From NCBI GenBank assembly GCA_963730535.1, contig CAVSRU010000016.1:1-41523 (forward strand): 41,523 nt of DNA, in the 5' to 3' direction. The position numbers and the translations under genes are program-made. The stretch comes from DASSUW01 sp963730535 (lineage in GTDB: Bacteria; Actinomycetota; Thermoleophilia; Solirubrobacterales; Solirubrobacteraceae). The first letter of the stretch is position 1; the number at the start of each line of letters is the position of its first letter. The notes beneath the pieces were generated by a model. The model was not told the origin of the DNA. It was given only the letters and a program-made list of their open reading frames with translations, and did no database searches. Of the stretch, positions 41,451 through 41,523 are shown one piece after another.

Positions 41451-41523
41451 CGGGACTCCTTTGGGTTGGACTCAACTTCTGCGAGAAGCGTCTCCAAGGA
41501 GCCGCGGCCAGACAACGGCCTCA

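Noticed and set aside
1..41523. CRISPR array or phage structural genes
   Set aside because: No regular short repeats with spacers, no cas genes, and no capsid, terminase, portal or integrase proteins were seen.

Overview
The window is high-GC (about 70 percent) actinobacterial-type DNA. I infer a member of Thermoleophilia, probably Solirubrobacterales (relatives of Solirubrobacter, Conexibacter or Patulibacter). This rests on gene content and protein style: GTG and TTG starts, 4-nt stop/start overlaps, apparently leaderless promoters, a large-type SRP RNA and an SdhABE-like succinate dehydrogenase. No marker allows a firm species call.

Left part (1-13.2 kb) is mostly chromosomal core. It opens with two metallo-beta-lactamase-fold hydrolases, a small Cys-rich protein and a coupled SDR/SRPBCC pair. 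A DUF4396 membrane-protein gene broken by three frameshifts follows, behind a CsoR-like operator, then a coiled-coil/AT-hook/winged-helix DNA-binding protein. Next come TCA-cycle genes: mdh and icd on the minus strand, a site-2 protease, then sdhA-sdhB-sdhE on the plus strand. The sdh genes are preceded by a 200-bp composite of nested inverted repeats. A cardiolipin-synthase-like gene and a strong bidirectional terminator close this part.

Middle part (13.2-19.6 kb) is a minus-strand housekeeping block, read in the order SRP RNA, then ECF sigma, dnaX, ybaB, recR, lysC, asd. It resembles the scr-dnaX-yaaK-recR order of Bacillus. A plus-strand gene for an LPXTG-anchored protein sits between the SRP RNA and the sigma gene. 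lysC carries a likely internal start for a regulatory beta subunit.

The exopolysaccharide locus (19.6-32.7 kb) holds an O-antigen-ligase-like protein, a polyprenyl glycosylphosphotransferase that starts the lipid-linked glycan, two paralogous GT2 enzymes, a Wzz/BY-kinase fusion, a Wzy-like polymerase, a methyltransferase, a GT4-like enzyme, a secreted PslG-like glycoside hydrolase and a Wzx flippase. From the glycosylphosphotransferase to the GT4, consecutive genes overlap by one to eleven bases. Three of the genes carry net +1 frameshifts.

Right part (32.7-41.5 kb) starts with tRNA-Val(CAC). It then has two small membrane-protein genes, a ClC transporter beside glutamate decarboxylase (a likely acid-resistance pair) and a decaying accessory tail. 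The tail contains secreted proteins with compensating frameshifts, two IS110-family remnants and two small frameshifted genes of unknown function. Frameshifts concentrate in dispensable genes and are absent from the core block. The single-site ones are all net +1, so either decay or systematic base-insertion error must be settled by reads.
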